Shown here one piece after another: positions 18,123-26,776 of a stretch of DNA of 64,000 nucleotides. A program made the translations under genes and the position numbers. The stretch's first letter is position 1. Each line of letters opens with the position of its first letter. The notes beneath the pieces were generated by a model. That model made no database searches and was not told where the DNA came from. It was given only the letters and a program-made list of their open reading frames with translations. This DNA is from JAJEFO01 sp009843725 (GTDB lineage: Bacteria; Pseudomonadota; Alphaproteobacteria; Rhodobacterales; Rhodobacteraceae): positions 310,001 through 374,000 of the forward strand of contig CBDEUJ010000004.1 in assembly GCA_965243215.1 (NCBI GenBank), read 5' to 3'.

Positions 18123-19160
18123 TCACGAGGGTTTGCGAGCCAGAAAGCAGTATAGTGGAGTGAAGATCCCCGTCCTGCCACCTGCGACATAGGCATCGGC
18201 GGTCCGGTCCATGAACCTGACGACATCTGCCGAGCCTTTCGGAATCGCTCCCAGCGCCTCCGCCAGCCTTGATGCCCCGATGAGCGCTTTCCGACCCAGC
18301 GGAATCCTGCTCAGCGCGGCGCCCATGTTTCCGTGCCGCCTCTCCATGGGACGATACCACGGGATGACCGAATCGCCTTCCTCGACGGCAAGGTCCTTCA
18401 CCTCCTCGACCACAAATCCCGCCTTCTCAAGCGCCCGGTTGACTTCGTCCATGGTGGCGATTTCGTTGAGCGCAACGCCGTGCTGCAAATGTTGCTTGAC
18501 GGTCTGGTGCCGGACGTCGTCGGGATCGAACTTGTCTGTCAGGCACATTTCCTGTCCCCAAAAAAGCGCTCCAGGTCTGAGCACGCGGAAAATCTCGGCG
18601 AACGCGCCCTCCTTGTTCGGCGCATGGCATGTTGATTCGATGGCGTAGCCCCGGTCGAACGTGCCGTCCTCGATGCCGCTCATGTCCATGAAGCTGCATG
18701 CAATGCAGTCTGCCATGCGCTCAACTCCCGCCTCAGCATTCAGGGACTTCGCCATCTCGAGCTGGACTTCACTGCTGTTGACCCCGACGACCCTGACGCC
18801 TGCCTCTTGCACGACGCGACGCATCGGACCGCCGACTCCGCAGCCGACATCGATGATCGTCATGCCCTCCTGCAACTGCAGCTTGCCGATCATCATCCGC
18901 TGATGCCGAATCTGGGACTCCTCCAAGCTCTCTCCAGGTGCCAGAGGCGAGAAGTGCAATGCTTCACTCCAGCCGAACACCATGAACTCGCTGCAAAGAT
19001 CATAGTATTCCCTGACGGTCTCGACATGGTCATACGCGTTGACGCCGACTTCATCCGAAGTTGCCCTGTCGGTCCAGCCATCGAAGTGCCGCATACGGCT
19101 GGCCACGTTCGACCCCGAGTACGCGGCCCTCAGGCCTTTGAACAGTTTGGCGAGTTGCAT
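18123..19160 (-). CDS. Sterol 24-C-methyltransferase-like enzyme
   Basis: The 345 aa product matches sterol C24-methyltransferase (ERG6/SMT) along its length. Residues 51-72 (YYDLCSEFMVFGWSEALHFS) correspond to the sterol-binding region I of SMTs, with VFGWS replacing YGWG. Residues 103-113 carry the SAM motif VDVGCGVGGP-type (here IIDVGCGVGGPMRR). EDGTFDRGYAIESTCHAP (164-181) matches SMT region II. VIPWYRPM (265-272) and a C-terminal stretch 301-343 (ALGAIPKGSADVVRFMD, VAGGRTGIFTPLYCFLARKP) match the Sterol_MT_C domain, which generic SAM methyltransferases lack. In eukaryotes this enzyme adds a methyl to the side-chain C24 double bond. Bacterial SMT homologues are rare. The gene start overlaps a truncated upstream ORF. 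The exact acceptor could be a sterol or another isoprenoid. Confidence 0.85.
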   Translation of the reverse strand: MQLAKLFKGLRAAYSGSNVASRMRHFDGWTDRATSDEVGVNAYDHVETVREYYDLCSEFMVFGWSEALHFSPLAPGESLEESQIRHQRMMIGKLQLQEGMTIIDVGCGVGGPMRRVVQEAGVRVVGVNSSEVQLEMAKSLNAEAGVERMADCIACSFMDMSGIEDGTFDRGYAIESTCHAPNKEGAFAEIFRVLRPGALFWGQEMCLTDKFDPDDVRHQTVKQHLQHGVALNEIATMDEVNRALEKAGFVVEEVKDLAVEEGDSVIPWYRPMERRHGNMGAALSRIPLGRKALIGASRLAEALGAIPKGSADVVRFMDRTADAYVAGGRTGIFTPLYCFLARKPS

Positions 19161-19300
19161 TGAGCGATCTCTCCTGCACGCAAGAATGGTTCCGCATCGC
19201 GCCAGCCCCAGCCCGAACTCATCACCACTTGGGTCAACATGGGATCGCTTTCGGTAATATGTACATGAGTGTCAATAATCTTCTTGGGGAGTGAGACCAC
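19130..19300 (-). pseudogene. Truncated amidohydrolase-like N-terminal stub
   Basis: A GTG at 19300 with a perfect AAGGAG Shine-Dalgarno six bases upstream opens a 56-codon frame starting MVSLPKKIIDTHVHITESDP. The hydrophobic strand followed by D-T-H-V-H is the N-terminal metal-binding HxH strand of amidohydrolase-family (TIM-barrel) enzymes. The frame then ends after about 56 codons instead of the usual 280-400, overlapping the methyltransferase start by 31 bp. I read it as the remnant of an amidohydrolase whose body was lost, perhaps when the methyltransferase was joined to this site. Alternatively it is a small coupling ORF whose resemblance is accidental. Confidence 0.45.
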
Positions 19301-19800
19301 GACGGATCTCCTTCTTCCTTGGAATTGACGTGTCCATTGGCGGGATCAGGGAGACTCTGCCTAAACCCGTGTACGACGGCGGGTCTTCGGGACCCAGACT
19401 CGTTTCTCCTATTGGGGTATCGCGGGCACGCCGAGACGGCCGGCCTTGGTTCATCGGGCAGTCTCTTTCGCCCTGGTCCAGGATGGCCCGTGAATTATGC
19501 AACACTCGCCGTGCATGTCCACTTGCTCCGATTGGCCCAAAGACAGTCAAGCATGCGGGTTCGGTGTTGTTCAACCCTTCGATCATTGGCACGACCTGAT
19601 CTCCGCGTTCGAGAACAAGCTTGATCGCCAGCCTTGGGAAGAAACTGAGACTCGCCGGACCGTGCCCCCTGCGGGCACACCCGATGAGAAGCTTGGCAAA
19701 GTAACAGCACCAAGGCGCATCCCAAGTTAATGCAACTCCGATCTCTCGACATTCTGCTTCGCCGACGGCCACCAGGCCGGGCGCCGCCCGATTTCACGCG
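19301..19800. other. Gene-poor stretch between methyltransferase and P450
   Basis: About 500 bp. Frames of about 100-166 codons exist on both strands (for example minus 19272-19772) but show no motifs and overlap each other, so I call no gene. The stretch likely holds the methyltransferase promoter and possibly eroded sequence. Confidence 0.5.
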
Positions 19801-21828
19801 TCAGGCAGACAACTCCCGCCTTTTCTCGACGATCTTCAGACGCAGCGATTTGCTCGGTGACATCGAAGGAAACGGACTGAGCTTGAGCGGTTGACTGGCC
19901 GGAAAGACCTCGAGCGTGAAATGATGGGCAATCATCAACAAGTTGATTGCAAGCTGCAGTTCGACCCAGCGAAAGCCAAGGCACAAATGCGTGCCCAGCC
20001 CGTACGGTGCATAGGCAGTGCCGAGGTGCTCGTTGCGTGACGGCAGATACCGGTCAATGTCGAGCTTGAAAGGGTCTGGGAAAAGGTCGCCCATGTAGTG
20101 TGTCGCCGTTTGGGCAATGTGGACTCGTGTGCCGATCGGCAGTTCGAAGCCTTCGACCACGCATGTGTTCATGACGTTTCGGATGGACATGGGAATGATA
20201 GGATACATCCTCAGGCACTCCATGATGAACCGGTGCGTAACGTCGATGGCCGACTTTGAGAAGTCCGGACCTTCAGGGTCCTTGTTGCCGAAGAGCGCAT
20301 CTGCCTCGGTCCGAATTCCATCGTGAATCTCGCGATGTGCCGCCATGGAGTACAATGCGAAACCCAGCATGTCCCCGAGATACACGCTGGCGAGCGCCGG
20401 CGTGGAGAAGAAGAACTTCAGATTCGACTCGGGAAGAAACTGCGGGTCGCTGGCATGAAGGCTGAGCAAGTCGTCCACGAGATTGCGCGGGCATCCTGCC
20501 CGCTGGGCGGGTGTGTGGGCGAACTGAACGCGCTCGACCACCGTTTCGATCAACTTGGCGCGACGTTTCATGCTTGGCGTGTGCGCAAGAAACCTGGGCA
20601 GCACGCACGCGACGTGGGTGAGAAGCAGCCGTTCCTTGAACTTGATCAGATCGTCAATGACGTCTTGTGTGTCAATGCCTGCCATGAGCGGCGCCATCTG
20701 GGTGTTGGCCAAATATCGACACGCGACCGCCGGCTGCAGGACGGCACCTTCCTCCCAATCCGCGACAAATTTCCGGATCCGAAGGTAAAGCATGTCCAGA
20801 TGCCCCTCAAGCCTGTCGCGGGAATAGCCGGGGTTCAGCGCCTTGCGGAGCCGGAAGTGATCGGCGCCATCGAGCGAGGGAAACACCCCGTGGGCTCCAT
20901 ACACCTCCTCGATGCCGGCGAAATAGTCCGCCGCTCTAAGGTAAATGCGTCCTTTCCGGTGCACCCAGCGATTGACCTCGAGTCCGCCCACAAAAAGCAT
21001 AGGTGGCGAAAATGGCGCCTTGATCTGGAACACCGGACCGTATTCTTGCGCAAGGTCTGAAAACAGCGCCGGAATGTTGCCGGATCGCAAATGCGGATTG
21101 CGCAGCAGGTAGCGCCATCGAACCGTCGGGTACTTATTGACGCCGACCATGCGCTGAACCCGAGGGTTGACGATGTTGTGCTTGACCGCTTCGGCGACCG
21201 TACGCCCTATAAGGTCCAGGTTGCAGATTTGCTCAATCCGGCGTTCGGCTTCCGCATCCAGGTCGAACATGAATCGAAGCACGTCGCAGGCGTTGGCGAG
21301 ACCGACGATGATGGCGTCTCTCGGATCCGGTATCGAATCGGTCAGAACGATCGCGGAAATGCGTGCCTTGACAAACTGGCCGACCGTGCCCTCCTGAGGC
21401 GCGCCATGCAGTGCCGAGTGCAACTCGGTCGCGGCCAGCGTATAGAATTCGCCGTCATGATGCTCCAGGATTTTCAGACCGAGCAAACGCTCCAGCGTCA
21501 GGCTGATGACCGACTCGGCATGGGCCACGAGCCGTTCCACCCAGAATCGGGTATCCCGATTTGACCCGCTTTCGACAATTTCCTTCAGAATGGGATCAAG
21601 TGCTGGATCTCCGGTTTCGGTCGGATCAAGGAGGTGCAGCGACGTCATGTCCGTATCGATGCGCGAAAGAAGCGAGAGTTCCGCAAGAACGGCACCGATG
21701 ATGGCGCAATTCATGTTCCAGCCCGGCACTTGGTGAAAGTAGCCGGTCGACTCGTTAAAGAGCGTCAAGACAAACTCATCTACCAAGTTCAGAGGCCGGG
21801 TCGTCAGGTCATCCCTGGCGGCATCCAT
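19801..21828 (-). CDS. GPP34 (GOLPH3-like)-cytochrome P450 fusion protein
   Basis: The 675 aa product has two parts. Residues about 8-220 match the GPP34/GOLPH3 family: LNLVDEFVLTLFNESTGYF, then AIIGAVLAELSLLSRIDTD, LHLLDPTETGDPALDPIL, RFWVERL and TLERLLGLKILEHHDGEF, the all-helical core that in eukaryotes binds PI4P at membranes. Residues about 240-675 are a cytochrome P450 with the ExxR motif E537-C-L-R540 and the heme loop YAPYGLGTHLCLG, placing the thiolate ligand at Cys616. The I-helix segment (about 476-492, TPALASVYLGDMLGF) lacks the usual acid-Thr pair used for O2 activation. P450s are normally about 400-450 aa, so the N-terminal domain accounts for the extra length. No redox partner gene is adjacent. 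The reaction is unknown. Confidence 0.85.
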   Translation of the reverse strand: MDAARDDLTTRPLNLVDEFVLTLFNESTGYFHQVPGWNMNCAIIGAVLAELSLLSRIDTDMTSLHLLDPTETGDPALDPILKEIVESGSNRDTRFWVERLVAHAESVISLTLERLLGLKILEHHDGEFYTLAATELHSALHGAPQEGTVGQFVKARISAIVLTDSIPDPRDAIIVGLANACDVLRFMFDLDAEAERRIEQICNLDLIGRTVAEAVKHNIVNPRVQRMVGVNKYPTVRWRYLLRNPHLRSGNIPALFSDLAQEYGPVFQIKAPFSPPMLFVGGLEVNRWVHRKGRIYLRAADYFAGIEEVYGAHGVFPSLDGADHFRLRKALNPGYSRDRLEGHLDMLYLRIRKFVADWEEGAVLQPAVACRYLANTQMAPLMAGIDTQDVIDDLIKFKERLLLTHVACVLPRFLAHTPSMKRRAKLIETVVERVQFAHTPAQRAGCPRNLVDDLLSLHASDPQFLPESNLKFFFSTPALASVYLGDMLGFALYSMAAHREIHDGIRTEADALFGNKDPEGPDFSKSAIDVTHRFIMECLRMYPIIPMSIRNVMNTCVVEGFELPIGTRVHIAQTATHYMGDLFPDPFKLDIDRYLPSRNEHLGTAYAPYGLGTHLCLGFRWVELQLAINLLMIAHHFTLEVFPASQPLKLSPFPSMSPSKSLRLKIVEKRRELSA

Positions 21829-22724
21829 CAGTCATGATCTCCAAATGTCCGACAATGCGGCGAGGTCCAGATGCAGGAATTGCAGCGTCGCTCGGTCGGA
21901 AACCAACGGACAGCAGCAAGTGAAACGCACTCAAGGGGACGCTTGGGCCAACATGCACTCTGCCAGGAAATGTCGCGGCAGTGAAGCGCACCGACGCGAT
22001 CCGGAAACCGGGATTGGATATTGCGTTTCATTGCCCCACTTCCGCTCCAATGTGCAAAGCCGGACCTTTTTTGGGGACAGGAGCGGCAATCTCTTCGAAT
22101 TTCCGACCTTTCACTTTCCTCGGGAAACCTATGCCTTTTTTGCCAGCAGGTCAACACGTTGCATCCCCAAGTGGGGCGCGTCGGCCTGGCTCCGCACCTT
22201 TCAACACGTCTGCGAATTCAGTGAATCGCGTGCACGCAAACCTCATGGCTTCATTGCTGCAGTTGGCCAAATGATCGCATGTCCGGGGTGTTCTGCTTGA
22301 AGGCGTGCTGCAAGAGTGGAAAGCGGGTCGCACTTGCTGCAATGAGACCGGCGGACCACCATGTTCCCGCGTTGCCGAAAAATTACTTCAATTGCCTCGC
22401 GCAGCCGTGCAACGGGATTCGCTGCCTCTATGGTTCCATTCCGTCTTGAGCGATGGATCAGGTCGCGGGTTGTTGCGCCGCCGCCGTGACCCGTTTGGCT
22501 CCTCGAGCACGTGACGGTGGCAGGTTGAAAGGTGCATTGCTCACCCGCAACACATGCAACATTCCTTCGGACATTGCGCACGACGGGCAGGCGCTGACCA
22601 TGGAGGGGAAACATCTACGAAATTCTAATGGGCCCTGGCCAGCCGCACCAGACTCGGATTCCAACGACACCGACCGATCTGCGATCGTTCACGTCCGTCT
22701 TTCCATTCCCGCTGCGGCCTGTCT
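21829..22724. other. 900-bp stretch without a recognisable gene
   Basis: Open frames of 60-150 codons occur on both strands but none shows a domain, a good ribosome site or consistent codon use. It presumably contains the P450 promoter. The length is large for this genome type. Confidence 0.5.
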
Positions 22725-23540
22725 CTACCGAACCCGCCGGAGTGCTGCCGAAGTGAAGTCGCCCGCGTCAAGATCGGTTCCAAACTCGTAGTCCGACCAC
22801 AGCAGTTCGGTGCTCTTCCCCGTGAGGTGGTTTGTCATCGTGAGCTTGCCGGCACGCCAGAAGCGTCCAAGATACTGCTTGTAATCTTCAGCGACCATCG
22901 TCTTGAGATGCGCATTCCTGCGGTCGTAGAACTCAACCTTGACCGTGCGATGCTCCCCGTCCAGCCAGACCAACTGTCGCGAGTAGCCCGAGTCCTTGTT
23001 GACCGGAACGCGCTCGCTGACCGTGCATTCGCTGGAACCGCATCGCTCCTTGCGCAGATAGCGGTGCGTGAATTTCTCGACTTCAGTCGTTCCCATGTCC
23101 TCATAGGAGAACTCGCTTCCCATGAAGGAACCGGACTGACTCGAAGAGCTGATACGCTTGACCCGCTTCAGGGAAGGAAGATAGAGCCATTGTCCGTCCG
23201 CCTTCCGCTTGAACGAATGAATGAGAAACCCGGTGCCCCTGACATCACGCGGGCGGTCGAAGACGATCAGTGTGCGGTCTCCCTCGCCAGCCACCTCGAG
23301 GACCTTCATGCGGAGCTCCCGACGGCTCTCCTGTCCCCGCTTGTTGCGGAGAATCATCTCAAGGCTAGCCGTGAAGTTCCCGAAGCCTCTCTGGCTCTCG
23401 CGGGCTTCATTGGCGATCCTGAGCCCGGCCTGCTCGGCACTTTCTGCTGCTTGTCCGGTCGGCGGCTCCAGCAAGAGGGCCGTCAAGGCGAACAGGATCA
23501 CCGGCAGCACTTGGCTGAAACGAAAACGAGACACGTGCAT
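22725..23540 (-). CDS. LolA-like outer membrane lipoprotein-sorting protein
   Basis: The 271 aa product has a secretory signal peptide (SRFRFSQVLPVILFALTALLL, cleavage near AES) and a mature domain of the PF17131 type, a LolA/LolB-like half-barrel that carries lipids through the periplasm. Characteristic segments are RELRMKVLEVAGEGDRTLIVF, FDRPRDVRGTGFLIHSF, QWLYLPSLKRVKRISSSSQ, GSFMGSEFSYEDM, and a C-terminal LWSDYEFGTDLDAGDFT. ATG 23540 has an excellent AGGAGG-type site seven bases upstream; longer in-frame starts lack one. Proteins of this family are often encoded near MMPL permeases and are thought to accept lipid cargo. Here one lies 5 kb away in the same locus. Cargo is inferred. Confidence 0.85.
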   Translation of the reverse strand: MHVSRFRFSQVLPVILFALTALLLEPPTGQAAESAEQAGLRIANEARESQRGFGNFTASLEMILRNKRGQESRRELRMKVLEVAGEGDRTLIVFDRPRDVRGTGFLIHSFKRKADGQWLYLPSLKRVKRISSSSQSGSFMGSEFSYEDMGTTEVEKFTHRYLRKERCGSSECTVSERVPVNKDSGYSRQLVWLDGEHRTVKVEFYDRRNAHLKTMVAEDYKQYLGRFWRAGKLTMTNHLTGKSTELLWSDYEFGTDLDAGDFTSAALRRVR

Positions 23541-24072
23541 CTTCACTTCCTCCTTTGGCGGCATCCGAGTCAGCAGTTTCCAGCGCACAATGACCATAGG
23601 CAACGGCACTGACAAAGCGATTGCGCTGCACCCGGAATTTCCGCCAACATCCGAACCTGCCCTTTCCTGCTAGCACGGGCCCCGCCGTGCATCAAGCGTC
23701 GGCCATGCTTGCGCTTACGACGCGGAAGAGGGCTGCCGCCGTGAACGGCAGTCCGTGATTTCCGTGGCATGATTGCCGCTCCGGCTGCCGATTGGGCCCA
23801 CAAATCGGCGCTGTCCCCATGATTTTCGTGACGTCACGACGAGCAGCTGGAAGTCGTCCCGTGGGTTCCACTTGCCCTCCGGCATGGAACGGGATGCCTT
23901 TGCCGCGGCGCACGAACGGTCGGTGCGCCGCGCTCAAGCCTTTCCATCTGGGCACGTCACGCCGCTGTCTCAGTGATCCACCATCCCTGAAACAAGCCAC
24001 ACAGAAACGCTTGGGCCGAACTTGCGTCCGCCAAGCAAACGCAGTTCTCCAAAGCGTGCTGGACCTGTCGAG
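23541..24072. other. Intergenic stretch, no gene seen
   Basis: About 530 bp between the FAD oxidoreductase and the LolA-like gene. Only short overlapping frames without motifs. Likely promoter of the LolA-like gene. Confidence 0.5.
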
Positions 24073-25458
24073 TCAGCGCGCTTTTCGGAATCGCCACCCA
24101 TACATTATGCGGCCGTAGAAGTTGAACCACTTCCTCGCTTCAGGGTCGTGGAACGGATAGTCGGCTCCCAGCTGTCTTGCGGTGACGAGCCCTGAAACGA
24201 AACAGGTTTCCTGGCTGTTTATCAACGTGTGTGCACCGCAGTGCCAAGTTCCTCGCTTGCCCTGAACCAAGCGAAAGCAATGGATAAGAAGCGCTATGTG
24301 CCGAACGTCATGAACGACATGCTGGAACCACCACCTCTTTACGATCTTGCTCTCGTCAATTCGGCTTGTCGGGTTGTAGGTCACAAGGCACGGCTTGTCT
24401 GATCGCTTGGCCCACGGCTGCTGGTTGTGCATGATGTAAGTGATCTCGTAATTGTCCGGCCTGACGCCGAATTGCTCAATATGGTTGCTCCGGGTTGAAA
24501 TGGGCTTGGCAGCAATGTCGGGCAGCACCGAGGCATCAGAGTGAACGACCGTATGGTTATGCAACTCGCTTTCGTATCGAATTCCTGAAAGCAGCCAGCG
24601 TTCAATGAAATTTGGATTGTCCAGGATCATCAACGTCTGGTTCGCATTGCAGGCAAATATGACGTCATCAAACAGTTCAGCCTGCCCGTTTTCATCCTCA
24701 ACCACCACGCCTGCCCCGCGCCTGAATACCTTCCTGACCGGCCGCTGAAGGCATAGCTTGTCCCGGAAACCGGCTGACAGTTCCTCGTATATCCGCCGGG
24801 TCCCTTGGTCCCAGGTCTGCATCGGCGTAGCGGTCTCGATGTCAAAGAACTCCAGATAGCGAGCGAACAGGGATGCGGGCATGTCGAACACGTTTGTTGC
24901 CATCAGGAAGTTCACGAACATCGGCTTCAGTATCTTGTACCGGAAGTCGCCGGAAAAGCCGCCCAGATTGAGAATGGCGCCCATGCTGACGTAGTTGAAC
25001 GGATTGAGGAAACCGAGCAGCTTCGACCTTGTTCGATTGAGTTGGCCAAACCATTTCAGACATCCCAGCAGCCTTTGGAATTTCTCGATTTCAGCTTGGC
25101 ATTGATTCCTGATGTCGGACTCCAGATCATGCGCGTAAGTGCCACCACGGTACCTGACGCTGTAACTGAAAACCGTATCAACGAGTTCAATGTCGAACTG
25201 CCGCATGAGAAGGAGAATGTGATGATAGACCGACGGAATGAGCGCCGTTACGGAGATGTCGAAGGGAATTGACGTCCCGTCGTCCTGCGGCATGTCGGCT
25301 GTTATGGCGTTTCCACCAACCTGGTCCTGGGCTTCATACACTCGAATCTCAAACCGGTCAGGATGCTGACTCAGCGCCCATGCGGCCCCAAGACCCGAGA
25401 CTCCGGCTCCGATTATGGCGACCTTTCTCGGTTTCAACGTTTCGTCATGTTCTTTCAC
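24073..25458 (-). CDS. FAD-dependent oxidoreductase, COG2907-like
   Basis: The 461 aa flavoprotein opens with a dinucleotide-binding motif, KVAIIGAGVSGLGAAWALS, followed by the acidic end of strand 2 (VYEAQDQVGGNA). It shares the layout of COG2907 NAD/FAD-binding proteins: HTVVHSDASVLPD (compare the family's LHSD...P stretch), EITYIMHNQQPW, CLVTYNP, and near the C-terminus GTWHCGAHTLINSQETCFVSGL. COG2907 proteins usually sit beside DUF1365 and cyclopropane fatty acid synthase genes and act on unsaturated lipid chains. Neither neighbour is present here; instead it lies in a locus with a sterol-type methyltransferase and P450. I start at GTG 25458 (GGAGACAAGGG upstream); a TTG at 25473 is also in frame. 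It may oxidise or desaturate the same lipid. Confidence 0.78.
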   Translation of the reverse strand: MKEHDETLKPRKVAIIGAGVSGLGAAWALSQHPDRFEIRVYEAQDQVGGNAITADMPQDDGTSIPFDISVTALIPSVYHHILLLMRQFDIELVDTVFSYSVRYRGGTYAHDLESDIRNQCQAEIEKFQRLLGCLKWFGQLNRTRSKLLGFLNPFNYVSMGAILNLGGFSGDFRYKILKPMFVNFLMATNVFDMPASLFARYLEFFDIETATPMQTWDQGTRRIYEELSAGFRDKLCLQRPVRKVFRRGAGVVVEDENGQAELFDDVIFACNANQTLMILDNPNFIERWLLSGIRYESELHNHTVVHSDASVLPDIAAKPISTRSNHIEQFGVRPDNYEITYIMHNQQPWAKRSDKPCLVTYNPTSRIDESKIVKRWWFQHVVHDVRHIALLIHCFRLVQGKRGTWHCGAHTLINSQETCFVSGLVTARQLGADYPFHDPEARKWFNFYGRIMYGWRFRKAR

Positions 25459-26206
25459 GTCCCTTGTCTCCAAAGGTGCTTTGCATTGCGTTCAACGGCG
25501 TCAGGACAACACTGTAGCCGGCAAGCTTCCTTTCTGCCTGGACTTGCAGGAATTCGCATTGGTCTGAACGCGGCCGCTTCTTTTCGGGATCATAGACAAT
25601 ATGTCCTGAAGCAGCCAAGCAGGCACCAACAATTGGGCGACGATGTCATGCTTGGCCGGCACTGCAGCCAAATTGCTTGAGCCAGGAGTCCGATGGCCAG
25701 CCTTGGATGCAGCGCTCCACGACCGGAAAGCGCGCCGACCATCCCGGGGAAACGCCTGCATGCACATCTCTTCCGAGCAACAGGCGGACGAAACTGGCTT
25801 CGACACGCCCTGCCGAGACGCTCGGAAATGCGGGCGCTATGGACGTGCCTTCCGCGATTCCCGCTTGCGAAGCCATGACGGCCCGTCCAATGCCGGTCCC
25901 AGAGATCGCTCATGTCAATTCAGGACAGTGGAAGCCTGTTGCCAAGCCAGGAACACGTGCAGGCGCTCGGAGAAGGCGTGACAGCCCGTTCCGCGGTCAC
26001 TGATTGAGGATCTTTCTGCGCTCCTTCGGCCGCCCGGCAGGGATCTGACGTCTTTCCTGGGCCTTGCGAATTCTCTCATTCGTCCATCCTTGGTCCCGGC
26101 AAACGGCCCCGCGAAGCTCGGGAAGTCTCCAAGGGACCACGCACTGCCATGCATGAACGCTCTGCGACGCCGGCCGGCCTGGACCCGGCCACAGCGTTCG
26201 CCTGTC
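25459..26206. other. 750-bp stretch without a recognisable gene
   Basis: Several overlapping frames (for example minus 25646-25876 and plus 25643-25981) show no motifs. This separates the sarcosine oxidase operon end from the lipid locus. Possibly eroded sequence. Confidence 0.5.
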
Positions 26207-26776
26207 TCAGAAATGCCCGACCTCGCTGCCGGGTGTCGCCACTTTCGAGAGCAAGTCAAGGACGTAACCCGCAACTGACCGAAAGCAAATGAGCACCGCT
26301 TCGTCGTCGCCAGCGAACCAGAAGGCCGCAGGGACCTGCGCCAGCCTCGTACGTCTGACGCGCCCCGGCGGAAAGCTGTTCTGCCGAAGATCGGCAGGCG
26401 AAAGCTTGGCCAGAACCTCGCGAACCGCCGGCCCTTCGCCGCTCAGCCGAAATACGGCGCGCGCATCGGAAACGTTCGCGACAAGCGCATGCAGTCCGCC
26501 AAGCGCTTCCTTGAGAGTTGCCACGGTCGCTTCGGCCTCGTCATGTGCACACAGAATCATCAGCTCATCCGGTGACATCCAGAGAGCGCCGTTTCCCAGT
26601 TCACCGGCGAGCTCCCCGGCGCCAGGCGGTTCGATTCCAGCGCCTTTCAGCGCCGAAACAACGTCCGTGTCATCAAGATCGGCTCTGAGCAGGATCATGC
26701 CAGCCAGTCCGGCATCATTGATCGTGACGAACCCGGAGCAAACCGCGCCGTCAAGAGGCGTGACGGACTCAGGCAT
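26207..26776 (-). CDS. soxG: Sarcosine oxidase subunit gamma
   Basis: The 189 aa product is the gamma subunit of heterotetrameric sarcosine oxidase, which oxidatively demethylates sarcosine to glycine with transfer of the methyl to tetrahydrofolate and release of peroxide. Identification rests on its place as last gene of soxBDAG, its size and family segments such as GALWMSPDELMIL, NVSDARAVFRLSG, VLAKLSPADLR, and RTRLAQVPAAFW. It has a GCV_T/SoxG-like fold without catalytic residues. The ATG at 26776 overlaps the soxA stop by 8 bp, implying coupled translation. An upstream in-frame start at 26800 would lie inside soxA. Confidence 0.93.
   Translation of the reverse strand: MPESVTPLDGAVCSGFVTINDAGLAGMILLRADLDDTDVVSALKGAGIEPPGAGELAGELGNGALWMSPDELMILCAHDEAEATVATLKEALGGLHALVANVSDARAVFRLSGEGPAVREVLAKLSPADLRQNSFPPGRVRRTRLAQVPAAFWFAGDDEAVLICFRSVAGYVLDLLSKVATPGSEVGHF

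Noticed and set aside
19272..19772. 166-codon minus-strand gene between methyltransferase and P450
   Set aside because: No domain, no ribosome site and competing frames on both strands.
21845..22300. 151-codon plus-strand gene in the P450-LolA gap
   Set aside because: Composition and lack of motifs look random; no Shine-Dalgarno.
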